From an uncultured Gammaproteobacteria bacterium (GTDB lineage Bacteria > Pseudomonadota > Gammaproteobacteria > Berkiellales > Berkiellaceae), in NCBI GenBank assembly GCA_902826485.1, contig CADEEZ010000001.1:106080-170079 (forward strand): a DNA stretch of 64,000 bases, read 5' to 3'. The first letter of the stretch is position 1. Every line of letters begins with the position of its first letter. This document shows, piece by piece, positions 36,541 through 45,870 of the stretch. Below the pieces are notes generated by a model, which saw only the letters and a program-made list of their open reading frames with translations, had not been told where the DNA came from and did no database searches. The translations under genes were made by a program, and so were the position numbers.

Positions 36541-36620
36541 CGCGGTTAGGCCCGTACCCCTTGGATTAAACCTTATACCTTATACAGATAAAGTGTTACC
36601 GGATTTGAGAACAAAGGGCA
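36541..36620 (+). pseudogene. fragment of hemH
   Basis: About 80 nt nearly identical to hemH positions 35071-35142, starting CGCGGTTAGG and running to AAGGGCATA. Differences: one inserted C, a 7-nt duplication (ACCTTAT) and two substitutions, so it cannot be translated in frame. It is the remnant of a duplicated or recombined hemH copy. Confidence 0.85.
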
Positions 36621-36650
36621 TATATACTGGCACACACAAGAGAAAGGAAT

Positions 36651-36750
36651 TTTGGCCGGCACAGAGGCCGGCCACTACAGGGTTACAACATCTTCAATAA
36701 ATTTTATTAAAGGCACTGATTTGTAGTGGCCGGCCTCTGTGCCGGCCAAA
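36651..36750. repeat. 100-bp element with perfect 29-bp terminal inverted repeats
   Basis: 36651-36679 and 36722-36750 are exact reverse complements (29 of 29), core GGCCGGCACAGAGGCCGGCC plus ACTACA, around a 42-bp AT-rich centre. Related units lie at 51264-51290 (single) and 57775-57849 (diverged pair). No coding capacity; a MITE/REPIN-type element. Confidence 0.85.
36682..36691 (-). promoter_or_regulatory. Ter-like core inside repeat element
   Basis: The minus strand reads ATGTTGTAAC, ten bases identical to the E. coli Ter core, including the G that pairs with the flipped cytosine; the following TAA of Ter is replaced by CCC. It lies in the 42-bp centre of the repeat element. Chance is a real possibility in AT-rich DNA. 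Confidence 0.2.
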
Positions 36751-36774
36751 GTATAAATTATTTTCTTATCGTCT

Positions 36775-37122
36775 TTATTTTAAAGGCATCACCAGATATT
36801 TGTTTTTGCCTTTTGACCCGCGGGTATTATGACCTTGTCCTGTGGTATCTTCAGCTAAAACGATATCGCCTACATTAAAAACGCGTTTAGTGCCATCGCC
36901 AATTTCTATTTCCATAGAACCTTCTAACATGATCACATACTGCGGGACTGGCGGATTATGCCAACCAATTTCTTTAATATCTTCGTCTAGTTCACCAAAA
37001 AGAATATTTTCAACGCCAATGGGGGCTGTTATTTTACCGATAGGGGCATTTTCCAGTGTATGAACACCCTCTTCAAAATACGATTGTTCATCAGGACCAG
37101 TGTATATACGGGTAAATTTCAT
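36775..37122 (-). CDS. cupin-domain protein
   Basis: 115 residues forming one small cupin barrel: PQYVIMLEGSMEIEIGDGTKRVFNVGDIVLAEDTTGQGHNTRG, with the G-D-x-x-x-x-E/D-rich second motif and a terminal His. It may bind a metal and act as a small isomerase, oxygenase or ligand sensor; the family does not reveal which. Single gene, directly after the repeat element; RBS AAGGAG before the ATG. Confidence 0.75.
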   Translation of the reverse strand: MKFTRIYTGPDEQSYFEEGVHTLENAPIGKITAPIGVENILFGELDEDIKEIGWHNPPVPQYVIMLEGSMEIEIGDGTKRVFNVGDIVLAEDTTGQGHNTRGSKGKNKYLVMPLK

Positions 37123-37282
37123 TTTCGCTCCTTAAAAATCATTGTAAAGAGTGATTTTATAACTAACTCCAATTTAACAAGCAAGGTTATGTCACTTCAA
37201 AAATGCCGCCTATCTAAAATAACTTAACATTCCTTAATGAAGAAGTTAGAATGCTTAAAAAGTTTATTTGGGGTTGTATTCT

Positions 37283-38488
37283 ATGACAGATATTTCAAAA
37301 ACACTTAAACGTAAACGCGAGTCTCTGAATGAGACAGAGACCAAGCCTAAAAAAACCAAATACGATTTCCACATTATTGAAGAAGAATCTGAAAAAAAAG
37401 GTTCAGCACCTTCCTTATTTTCGAGCATATGCACTTTACCTGGCTTTATAGGGAATACTTTTGTTTCATTTTTGAATAATTCTTACAACCATTTTTTCTC
37501 TGAAGAAGATAAAATTGAGGATAAGAATGATACCCGAGATATTCCGCCGCTTTTAAAAGAATTATTGCAACGTCATAGGGCAGAATTGCCTCAAAATGTA
37601 GATACTGAACAAGTGCTGCCCTTGATTAAAAAACTCCACACAGCGCTTATTTATTCGCGTAGAACACTGGTTATTGGTTCAAGCAATAAAAAATCTGATC
37701 GTAAAAAAATGTGTATGACAAATACAAAAAATGTTTCGATTATGAGAGATAACGCAATAGACTTAAATTATTCCTCTACGCATAAAAATTTATTGTCTTC
37801 GCCCCACCCTTTGGAATACCCTATTTTTAAAATTAATCCAAACAACATTTTAGGATTTTCAACATTTATATTAAAAGCTGAAAAATTTCGAATAGGCAAC
37901 TGTGTAGAGCTTTCTGCTGTAGCTGCTTCTTATTTGTGGCGCTTTCCCGGCAAAGAAATTCATAGAATCGAACTTATTAAAGCAAAAGAGTTCGACCATG
38001 TTTGGCTTATTTTGAATCGAAAAAAGGGAAGCGAATTATTAGATCCCACTCAATGGGGGGAGGATTGTTGGATTCTTGATCCCTGGTGGGGAGATGAAGG
38101 TGCTTTTTATCCGGCTGAAAAGTTCCATGAAAAAATGATAGTGGTATTTTCTTATTTGATTGACCAATATCAGTGGCTTAAAAAAAACGGGCATCCAGAT
38201 GTACCGTTAGAGACAGGTTTATCCATTTTGAAGCACTATGAAAAAGATTTTCAAAAAAAATCTCTTCAAGTCCCCATCGAAATCAAGGATAATATTTCTA
38301 TTGACATTGACACTATGCCTTATCCCCTTGATAGAAATGCAAGGATCTCAGATTATTATGATTTTTTCACTCATCAGGACAAGAAAAAACATCAAAAGGG
38401 TTTTAGTCACTGTTTAGAAGAAATAAAGACTTGTAACGGTACACCTAAGAAATTCGTTAAAAAATGCAGGAATGGTAGTATGACATGA
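37283..38488 (+). CDS. candidate nuclear-targeted Cys-His-Asp effector
   Basis: 401 residues from ATG 37283 (a TTG at 37268 is less likely). The N-terminus MTDISKTLKRKRESLNETET then KPKKTK is a good bipartite nuclear localisation signal (KRKR, ~11 residues, KPKKTK). The C-terminal half has RIGNCVELSAVAASYLW (Cys ~214), FDHVWLIL (His ~243) and CWILDPWWGD (Asp ~269), an arrangement seen in papain-fold and transglutaminase-like enzymes. The family is not recognised by name. No signal peptide. Together this suggests a secreted enzyme acting in a host nucleus; that is inference. The last ~23 codons are repeated after the stop codon. Confidence 0.65.
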   Translation: MTDISKTLKRKRESLNETETKPKKTKYDFHIIEEESEKKGSAPSLFSSICTLPGFIGNTFVSFLNNSYNHFFSEEDKIEDKNDTRDIPPLLKELLQRHRAELPQNVDTEQVLPLIKKLHTALIYSRRTLVIGSSNKKSDRKKMCMTNTKNVSIMRDNAIDLNYSSTHKNLLSSPHPLEYPIFKINPNNILGFSTFILKAEKFRIGNCVELSAVAASYLWRFPGKEIHRIELIKAKEFDHVWLILNRKKGSELLDPTQWGEDCWILDPWWGDEGAFYPAEKFHEKMIVVFSYLIDQYQWLKKNGHPDVPLETGLSILKHYEKDFQKKSLQVPIEIKDNISIDIDTMPYPLDRNARISDYYDFFTHQDKKKHQKGFSHCLEEIKTCNGTPKKFVKKCRNGSMT

Positions 38489-38533
38489 GCAATAAAAGCG
38501 TGTAACGGTATGCCTAAAAAATTCACTAAAAAA
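38432..38533 (+). repeat. 69-bp-period tandem duplication at gene end
   Basis: 38432-38464 and 38501-38533 are ~82% identical and 69 nt apart (23 codons, same frame). The first encodes CNGTPKKFVKK inside the gene; the second, CNGMPKKFTKK, comes after TGA 38486-38488 and runs to TAA at 38540. Confidence 0.7.
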
Positions 38534-38550
38534 ATAATCTAATTGAAATT

Positions 38551-39720
38551 TTATAGTGTGTCTAGAGCCAATTTTGTTTCTTCAAGCGGCAATAACTTCT
38601 GGCTTTTATCTAAATCCAGTTTCGCGTTTTTATAATCTTGCATTTTTTTATAACAATAGCCGCGTTGTTGATAAGGGTAAAAGTAGTTAGGGTTTTTAGC
38701 GATAGATACAGTAAAAGCTTGAATGGCTGGTTTGTAATCTTTTTCCTGCATATAGATTGCGCCGCGTAATTGATAAAATAAGCCCTCATCAGGAAACAGG
38801 TTAATGGCCTTGGTGGCCAACTCATGGGCTTTGGTATATTTTTTGTCTTTTAAAGCTTCTAAGCCATCATCAAAAGCTTTGTATGCGGGGTCCCATTTTT
38901 TTAAATTTGCGATTTTTTGTTGAAATTGTTCTTTGCCTAAAAAGCCTTTGGGTAAAGTTTTGGCATAGGCTTGATTTGCTGTCAGCCTTTCTTTAGAGGG
39001 GGGATGGGAGGCGAATAAGCCTTCAAGCCAATTAGGTGATTTTTTGTCCACCATTTTAAGAAACATTTCTTGCAAATGTACCGCGCCTGCTGGGTCATAA
39101 CCGGCTTTCACCATATAATCCATACCAAAATGATCGGCTTCTAGTTCTGCGTTTCGGCCATATTTGGTTTGTAGTAAAGTCGCAGAAAGGGCGGCTCCTC
39201 CCAGTAAGGCTTTCTTTTGCATTTTATTTTCATCGGGCATCAGTATATCTGCCGCAACGATGCCTGCCATAATGAGCATACCGCGTTCCATCGATTGGGC
39301 GCCGTGTCTTAAAGCTGCATGCGTAATTTCATGGCCTAATACAGCGGCTAGCTCAGCTTCAGATTCTAATTGAATGAGTAAGCCTCGGTTAATCACAATC
39401 TTGCCCCCAGGCATAGCCCAAGCATTAGGGATCGAATGGTTCACAATTTTAAATTCGTAGGGTAAAGTGGGGCGGTTGCAATGTTTGGTTAATTTTTGAC
39501 CAACATGTTGAACATATTTGGTTAGGTCAGCATCATGAATAAAAATGCCACCACTGCTTTGTTGGCCGTAGGGATAATTTTGTTCCCCTAGGCTAATTTC
39601 TTTTTTATCAGAGACAAGTTGGAATTCTTGTTTTCCTGTGGCAGGATTGACGCCGCAACTCTGAGTTAGCAGCGAAGTAAAACATAACAATAAAAATAAA
39701 CAGACTTTAAAATTTTGCAT
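38551..39720 (-). CDS. M48 metalloprotease lipoprotein with TPRs (BepA-like)
   Basis: 389 residues. Lipoprotein signal with lipobox LTQSC (~22). The M48 domain has HEITHAALRHG (zinc HExxH, ~130) and the third ligand in NAELEADHFGMDYMVKAGYDP. TPR-like helices fill the last ~120 residues (AIQAFTVSIAKNPNYFYPYQQRGYCYK). This layout matches periplasmic outer-membrane quality-control proteases of the BepA/YfgC type, though those have a cleaved non-lipid signal in E. coli. Single gene between the C-H-D protein and GDH. Confidence 0.88.
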   Translation of the reverse strand: MQNFKVCLFLLLCFTSLLTQSCGVNPATGKQEFQLVSDKKEISLGEQNYPYGQQSSGGIFIHDADLTKYVQHVGQKLTKHCNRPTLPYEFKIVNHSIPNAWAMPGGKIVINRGLLIQLESEAELAAVLGHEITHAALRHGAQSMERGMLIMAGIVAADILMPDENKMQKKALLGGAALSATLLQTKYGRNAELEADHFGMDYMVKAGYDPAGAVHLQEMFLKMVDKKSPNWLEGLFASHPPSKERLTANQAYAKTLPKGFLGKEQFQQKIANLKKWDPAYKAFDDGLEALKDKKYTKAHELATKAINLFPDEGLFYQLRGAIYMQEKDYKPAIQAFTVSIAKNPNYFYPYQQRGYCYKKMQDYKNAKLDLDKSQKLLPLEETKLALDTL

Positions 39721-39855
39721 AAGCAGATCATAATTTACTACGGGTATAAATATCCAGTGCTTTATTGTTTTAAGCTATTCGACTTGTTGCCAAAATTGGT
39801 GTTCTAGCCACCAGCATGTACAATTTATAGTAATAATCCATCAAAGGAAGTATGT

Positions 39856-42800
39856 ATGACTCATCGGGTGAAAGAATCTCGCGCGGATATAATTCAAAAA
39901 GTCATTAAACACATTCATGATAAGTTGCCAGAAAAAGAAGCGAAACTAATAGAAGTCTTTGTTGAGAATTACTTCCAGTCAGCTTCACCAGACGATTTGG
40001 CAGCAAGAAGTGTGTTAGACCTCTATGGCGCAGCACTTTCTCATTGGAACTTCCTAAATTTAAGAAAACCAACTGAATTTAAAGTAAGGGTTTATAATCC
40101 CCAATTCGAGCAACATGGGTGGCAATCTACCCACACTGTCATTGAAATCAGTGTAGATGATATGCCTTTTTTAGTTGATTCCCTTAGAATGGAATTAGAT
40201 AAACATAACCTCAATATTCATTTTATTTTGCATTTGGGTGGCATTAAATTTGTGCGGCAAGCAGATGGGCATGTTCTGCAAATGTTACCAGCGGATAAAA
40301 ACAATAATGATATTAAATCTGAAGCTGTTATCTTTTTTGAAATAGATAGACAAAGCGATGAAGCCGTTCTTCAGGGTATTAAAGAAGCACTTTTAAATGT
40401 TTTAAAAGATGTGACTAAAGTGACGCGCGATTGGCAAGCCATGCAAACAAAAATGGAAAATGCGATTAAGCTGATTGAAAAAAATGAACTGAAACTCCCT
40501 AAACATCAGTATGATGAGCAAATTGAATTTTTAAAATGGGTGAGTGACAATCATTTTACTTATCTAGGTTATTGTGAATTGAAATTGGTGACCTCTGAAA
40601 CAGATGTAGAGTGGATTATGATAGAGCACTCTGGATTAGGGGTGCTTAGTAATAAATCGTCCAGAGTTATCCGTCGCGCAAGTGAAATCCCCTCTCGTGC
40701 ACAAGAATTAGCGCTTTCCAAAGATCCTATTTTTCTAGGCAAAACCAATACCATTGCTACGATTCATCGGCCTGTATTTACCGATTCTATTTCGGTAAAA
40801 GTGTTTAACGAAAAAGGGGAAGTAATAGGAGAACATCGTTTTATAGGATTGTATACTTCGGCAGCTTATAATCGTTCTCCCGATCATATCCCTTGGATGC
40901 GTCAAAAAGTAAAAAACGTATTGAAAATGGCGGAAATTGTTCCTGAATCGCACGATGGTAAAACGATATTAAATATATTGCATAGTGCCATCCCCAGAGA
41001 TGATTTTTTACAAGGAGATGAAACCGATTTGTTTGAAATTTCCATGGGGATATTTCATTTACAAGAAAGACAAAAAATTAGGTTATTTGTTAGAGAGGAT
41101 CTGTTTGGTCGATTTGTTTCTTGCTTAGTGTATGTGCCCAGAGACAAATTTAACTCTGAATTGCGCAGAAAAATACAATTGATTCTAGAAAAAGAATTTA
41201 ATGGCTTAGAATCTTCATTTGTCACACGATTTTCAGAATCAGTATTGGCGCGTATTCATTTTATTGTGCGCTTCAATGAACAGCGTCGCGAATTGAATTA
41301 CGACGTAGATGCCATTGAAAAAAAATTGGTTGATGCCGCCAGAACTTGGCCCGAAGATTTGCGCACGGCGTTAGTTGATCATTGTGGTGAAGAATTGGGT
41401 AATCAATTATTTAATGATTATGGTTCAAGCTTTCCCATCAGTTATCAAGAAGAATTTAACGTTAGAACTGCCGTATTTGATATTATTCATATGGAAACCT
41501 TGGCCTTAGAAAAACCTTTGGCCATGAGTTTTTATCGCCCCTTGGAAGCCACAGAAGGGGTATTTAGGTTTAAATTATTTGGGGCAAAAAAAGCATTAGC
41601 CCTCTCTGATGTTATACCCATGCTAGAATTTATGGGCTTAAAAGTAATCAGCGAAAAACCGCATTTAATCAATCGTAAATCGGGCGAACAGATTTGGCTA
41701 AACGATTTTTCATTAATCCATTCAGCCGGTACAGAGCTGAATGCCGTAGCGCTCAAAGAAGTTTTTCAAGAAACTTTTTATAATGTTTGGATGGGGCTGG
41801 CCGAAAGTGACGGCTTTAATCGACTCGTTTTAGGGGCGGGATTAAATTGGCGCGAAATTGCTATGTTGAGAGCTTATTCGAAATATATGTGGCAAATCGG
41901 GTTTACTTTTTCGCAATCTTATGTCGAAAATGCATTGGCCAATCAACCTGGTATCACACGGGAATTAGTTGAATTATTTAGATTACGTTTTGACCCCGTC
42001 TTACCTGAAGACAGCCAAAGTACGCGTACAATAGCCCTCAGACGAAAAATTAAGCAAGATTTAGAAGAAGTCGCTAATTTAGATGAAGACAGAATTTTAA
42101 GAAGATATGTTGATGTTATTTTGGGCACGATTCGAACCAATTATTATCAATTAGATAGCGCAGGCCAAGTTAAATCTTATATTTCTTTTAAATTAGATCC
42201 CCAAGCCATTCCAGATATGCCGTTACCTAGGCCGCTATTTGAAATTTTTGTCTATTCACCAAGAGTAGAAGGGGTTCATTTACGTGGGGCTAAGGTTGCT
42301 CGTGGTGGGCTTCGTTGGTCGGACAGAAAAGAAGATTTTAGAACCGAAGTATTAGGTTTAATGAAAGCCCAACAGGTGAAAAATGCGGTGATTGTCCCAT
42401 TAGGCGCAAAAGGGGGGTTTGTCCCCAAAATGTTACCTGAAGGCAATGATCGTGAAGCGATAATGAAAGAAGTGGTGGCAAGCTATCAAACCTTTATTCG
42501 AGGATTATTAGATCTTACGGATAACCTAAAAGGCAATGAGGTGATTTCCCCCAAACAAGTGATTCGATATGATGGCGATGATCCCTATTTAGTGGTTGCA
42601 GCGGATAAAGGAACAGCCACTTTTTCTGATATTGCCAATGCCCTTTCTTTAGAATACGATTTTTGGCTGGGAGATGCCTTTGCATCAGGCGGTTCCTCAG
42701 GATATGACCATAAAAAAATGGGTATTACCGCCAAAGGGGCATGGGAGTCGGTAAAGCGTCATTTTAGTGAAATGGCTATAGATGTTCAAAATCAAGAAAT

Positions 42801-44733
42801 TACGGTAGTCGGCGTAGGGGATATGTCTGGGGATGTATTTGGGAATGGCATGTTGCTTTCTAGGCATTTAAAATTAATTGCCGCATTCGATCATCGTCAT
42901 ATTTTTCTTGATCCGAATCCTGAACCTCAAAAAAGTTTTGAAGAAAGGCAGCGTTTGTTTGATCTCCCTCGTTCAAGTTGGGATGATTATGACAAAAAAT
43001 TAATTTCTAAAGGGGGTGGTGTATACCCTCGTTCTGCAAAATATGTTGACCTGAGTCCTGAGATGCAAGAAAAAATTGGTATCAAACGGGATCGTATGGT
43101 GCCAACCGAGTTAATAAAAGCCATCTTAAAAGCCCCAGTAGATTTACTCTGGAATGGTGGAATTGGCACTTATGTGAAATCTTTTGATGAACATAATTCA
43201 GAAGTGGGTGATAGAACCAATGACAGCGTCCGAATCAATGGGAATGAAATTCGTGCCAAAGTGGTTGCTGAAGGCGGTAATTTAGGCTTCACTCAGTTAG
43301 GTCGTGAAGAATATGCGTTAAATGACGGCAGAATTAATACCGATGCGATTGATAACTCGGCAGGGGTGGATTGTTCCGATCATGAAGTGAATATTAAAAT
43401 TTTGTTAAATGGCGTGCTTAGCGCAGGTGACATGACGTTAAAACAACGGAATGAACTCTTAGCCCAAATGACAGATGAAGTAGCACAATTAGTTTTAGAG
43501 AACAATATTCGCCAAACGGCTATTTTATCTATGGCAGCTGCGTCATCGGCTGATAATATTGATATGCATAAACGACTTATTCAATATTTAGAGCTAAATG
43601 CTAATTTAAATAGAGGTTTGGAATTTTTACCTTCTGATGATGAATTAACAGTAAGAAAACAAAACCGAAAAGGGGTGACCCGTCCCGAGTTGGCCGTATT
43701 GTTAGCCTATTCTAAAACGTATTTAAAACAAGCGTTACTCGCTTCAGATTTGCCGGAAGATCCGTATATTGCACGCTCACTCTTGTTGCCTTTCCCAGAT
43801 GCTTTGAGACAAAAATACAGTGAGCAAATGCAGCAACATCGATTAAAGCGAGAAATCATTGCGATGCAAGTCGGCAATGATGTTTTTTATGAAATGGGCT
43901 TGGGCTTTATTAATCGAATTCAAGATGAAACAGGGGCACACCCCGATGAGATCGTTAAAGCGTATATCGTCGCCAACGAAGTATTCAAGGGGACCCAATT
44001 AAGAGAAGCGATACAAACTTTAGATTTAATCGTCGATCATCAAGTTCAGGTAAAAATGTTTTTAGAAGTGGTGAGATTACTTAGACGCGCAACCAGATGG
44101 TTCATTCGTCAGCGTAGAGGTAAATTTGACATAGAAAAAACCATTTTACATTTTAGACCCAGAGTACAAAAAGTAGGGGATGAAATAAGAAAATACCTAC
44201 GGGGTGGCGCGGAAGAAAACTTGGAAGTTTTTGCAAAAGAAATGTTGGATGCAGGTGTGCCAGAAGATTTTGGCTATAGAATAGCCTGTTTATCAAGTTT
44301 ATTTTCATCTTTAGATATAGTTGAAGCTGCCACACAACATAATTTTGAAATAGATAAAGTGATTGATACATATTATAGCTTAGGTCAAAAAATTGAAATC
44401 AGTTGGGTTAGAGAAGCGATTCGAACACATCAAGTGAGTAATCATTGGGATGCGTTGGCACGTGCTGCCTACCGTGACGATTTAGATTGGCAACAACGTA
44501 GTTTGGCGGTGTCTATTTTACAGGGCAAAAATGGTTCTGAAGAGGTAGACAGCAAGTTAAAAGCATGGTCAAAACAGAATAAAGTGCTGATTAATCGTTG
44601 GAAATCGATGGTGGCAGAGCTTAAAGCCGCACCGAAGACCGAAATGATTATGTATGGTGTGGCATTGAGAGAACTCACCGATTTATCTCAAGCAAGCCAA
44701 ACTAACTTAAATCATCAAAATGGACATGCGTAA
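39856..44733 (+). CDS. gdhB: NAD-specific glutamate dehydrogenase, 180-kDa class
   Basis: 1625 residues, the normal size for the large NAD-GDH class. It oxidises glutamate to 2-oxoglutarate and ammonia. N-terminal ACT-like regions (1-650) are followed by the catalytic part: RGGLRWSDRKEDFRTEVLGLMKAQQVKN, VPLGAKGGF (catalytic Lys) and VVAEGGNLGFTQLGR in the NAD domain. RBS AAGGAAG. In intracellular gammaproteobacteria that burn amino acids this enzyme feeds the TCA cycle. A hairpin at 44743-44768 follows. Confidence 0.95.
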   Translation: MTHRVKESRADIIQKVIKHIHDKLPEKEAKLIEVFVENYFQSASPDDLAARSVLDLYGAALSHWNFLNLRKPTEFKVRVYNPQFEQHGWQSTHTVIEISVDDMPFLVDSLRMELDKHNLNIHFILHLGGIKFVRQADGHVLQMLPADKNNNDIKSEAVIFFEIDRQSDEAVLQGIKEALLNVLKDVTKVTRDWQAMQTKMENAIKLIEKNELKLPKHQYDEQIEFLKWVSDNHFTYLGYCELKLVTSETDVEWIMIEHSGLGVLSNKSSRVIRRASEIPSRAQELALSKDPIFLGKTNTIATIHRPVFTDSISVKVFNEKGEVIGEHRFIGLYTSAAYNRSPDHIPWMRQKVKNVLKMAEIVPESHDGKTILNILHSAIPRDDFLQGDETDLFEISMGIFHLQERQKIRLFVREDLFGRFVSCLVYVPRDKFNSELRRKIQLILEKEFNGLESSFVTRFSESVLARIHFIVRFNEQRRELNYDVDAIEKKLVDAARTWPEDLRTALVDHCGEELGNQLFNDYGSSFPISYQEEFNVRTAVFDIIHMETLALEKPLAMSFYRPLEATEGVFRFKLFGAKKALALSDVIPMLEFMGLKVISEKPHLINRKSGEQIWLNDFSLIHSAGTELNAVALKEVFQETFYNVWMGLAESDGFNRLVLGAGLNWREIAMLRAYSKYMWQIGFTFSQSYVENALANQPGITRELVELFRLRFDPVLPEDSQSTRTIALRRKIKQDLEEVANLDEDRILRRYVDVILGTIRTNYYQLDSAGQVKSYISFKLDPQAIPDMPLPRPLFEIFVYSPRVEGVHLRGAKVARGGLRWSDRKEDFRTEVLGLMKAQQVKNAVIVPLGAKGGFVPKMLPEGNDREAIMKEVVASYQTFIRGLLDLTDNLKGNEVISPKQVIRYDGDDPYLVVAADKGTATFSDIANALSLEYDFWLGDAFASGGSSGYDHKKMGITAKGAWESVKRHFSEMAIDVQNQEITVVGVGDMSGDVFGNGMLLSRHLKLIAAFDHRHIFLDPNPEPQKSFEERQRLFDLPRSSWDDYDKKLISKGGGVYPRSAKYVDLSPEMQEKIGIKRDRMVPTELIKAILKAPVDLLWNGGIGTYVKSFDEHNSEVGDRTNDSVRINGNEIRAKVVAEGGNLGFTQLGREEYALNDGRINTDAIDNSAGVDCSDHEVNIKILLNGVLSAGDMTLKQRNELLAQMTDEVAQLVLENNIRQTAILSMAAASSADNIDMHKRLIQYLELNANLNRGLEFLPSDDELTVRKQNRKGVTRPELAVLLAYSKTYLKQALLASDLPEDPYIARSLLLPFPDALRQKYSEQMQQHRLKREIIAMQVGNDVFYEMGLGFINRIQDETGAHPDEIVKAYIVANEVFKGTQLREAIQTLDLIVDHQVQVKMFLEVVRLLRRATRWFIRQRRGKFDIEKTILHFRPRVQKVGDEIRKYLRGGAEENLEVFAKEMLDAGVPEDFGYRIACLSSLFSSLDIVEAATQHNFEIDKVIDTYYSLGQKIEISWVREAIRTHQVSNHWDALARAAYRDDLDWQQRSLAVSILQGKNGSEEVDSKLKAWSKQNKVLINRWKSMVAELKAAPKTEMIMYGVALRELTDLSQASQTNLNHQNGHA

Positions 44734-44742
44734 AATATAAAC

Positions 44743-44770
44743 GGGATTGTTTTTGTTGAAACAATCCCTT
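44743..44770 (+). terminator. hairpin after NAD-GDH gene
   Basis: Perfect 10-bp stem GGGATTGTTT/AAACAATCCC with a 6-nt loop. The T run after it is short (CTTTAAAAT), so it is a moderate terminator. Confidence 0.6.
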
Positions 44771-44799
44771 TAAAATAATAAAAATAATGGCCAGGTAAT

Positions 44800-45828
44800 A
44801 TGTTTTATCAATTATTAAAACCCTTTTTATTTCAACTTCCGGCCGAATTAAGCCATGATATGATGATATGGGCTTTAAAACACGGGGGAAAATATCTTAT
44901 TCCTGCCCTCCCTGTTTTGCCTTCTTGTTCAATCAAAGTCGCCAATTTAAACTTCCCCAATAAAATAGGCTTAGCGGCGGGGTTAGATAAACAGGCTCAG
45001 TGTGTGCCTGCTTGGCAAAAAATGGGTTTTGGCTTTATAGAGCTTGGCACCGTGACCCCTCAACCTCAAGTGGGTAACCCAAAACCCAGATTATTTAGAC
45101 ATGTTTCAGATAAAGCGATTATAAACCGATTTGGGTTTAACAGCTGTGGTATCGACAAATTTATCAGTAACTTATCGACATTTATGTCAGCTGAAAAAAA
45201 ATGTTTGTGGGGCATTAATATTGGCAAAAATAAAAATACAGACAATGAATTAGCCTATCAAGATTATGTTTTTTGCCTAGAAAAAGCCTATTTTTTAGCA
45301 GATTATATTACTGTGAATATTTCTTCGCCCAATACTAAAGATTTACGCGCACTACAGCAAGCTGACAGTTTAGCTAAATTATTAGAAAAAATTCTGAATG
45401 CACGATTAAAATTGCAAGAAAAATATCTTAAACACGTGCCGTTATTTGTTAAACTTTCTCCCGATTTATCTTTTCAAGAGCTCAAAGAAACTTTACAAGT
45501 TTTGATGAATTTAAAAATAGAGGGGATAATCACAACTAATACGGCAATTTGGCGGCCCGATTTGACTTTATCGCAATCTAAACAAGCTCGAAATTTTTAT
45601 GCACAAACAGGTGGCTTAAGTGGTGAGCCAGTGTTTAAATTATCGTTAGATTGCCTTAAAAAATGTGCAGATTTAACGTCGGGTAGTTTGCCGATTATTG
45701 CTGTGGGCGGAATCGATTCGGTTGAAACGGCGAAATTAAAGTTGGCCAATGGGGCGACTTTGGTGCAGATTTACTCAGGGTTAATATATCAGGGGCCTGG
45801 GTTGGTGCGGGAGTTGATTTCTCTTTAA
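44800..45828 (+). CDS. pyrD: dihydroorotate dehydrogenase, quinone type
   Basis: 342 residues, class 2 (membrane-associated) enzyme of pyrimidine synthesis that passes electrons to quinone. The N-terminal helices (MFYQLLKPFLFQLPAELSHDM) form the membrane-facing tunnel. FMN-site and catalytic segments: NKIGLAAGLDKQAQCV, FGFIELGTVTPQPQVGNPKPR, INRFGFNS, VNISSPNT with Ser, and VGGIDSVETAK. Ends in a palindrome shared with the convergent parA-like gene. Confidence 0.96.
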   Translation: MFYQLLKPFLFQLPAELSHDMMIWALKHGGKYLIPALPVLPSCSIKVANLNFPNKIGLAAGLDKQAQCVPAWQKMGFGFIELGTVTPQPQVGNPKPRLFRHVSDKAIINRFGFNSCGIDKFISNLSTFMSAEKKCLWGINIGKNKNTDNELAYQDYVFCLEKAYFLADYITVNISSPNTKDLRALQQADSLAKLLEKILNARLKLQEKYLKHVPLFVKLSPDLSFQELKETLQVLMNLKIEGIITTNTAIWRPDLTLSQSKQARNFYAQTGGLSGEPVFKLSLDCLKKCADLTSGSLPIIAVGGIDSVETAKLKLANGATLVQIYSGLIYQGPGLVRELISL

Positions 45829-45865
45829 ATCCGCCCGACATCCGTAGGATGGCGGGGGATTTAAA
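45824..45865. repeat. palindrome between convergent genes, possible bidirectional terminator
   Basis: TTTAAATCC...GGATTTAAA flanks an inner arm CGACATCC GTA GGATGGCG. It begins at the pyrD stop and sits just before the parA-like stop on the other strand. It may terminate both, though a strong T run is missing. Confidence 0.5.
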
Positions 45866-45870
45866 GCAAG

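Noticed and set aside
36651..36750. CRISPR array
   Set aside because: There are only two arms, in inverted orientation, with one spacer and no cas genes.
37222..37240. CTTAACATTCCTTAATGAA before the C-H-D gene as a PmrA box
   Set aside because: The TTAA repeats are 10 nt apart; the PmrA pattern needs 11.
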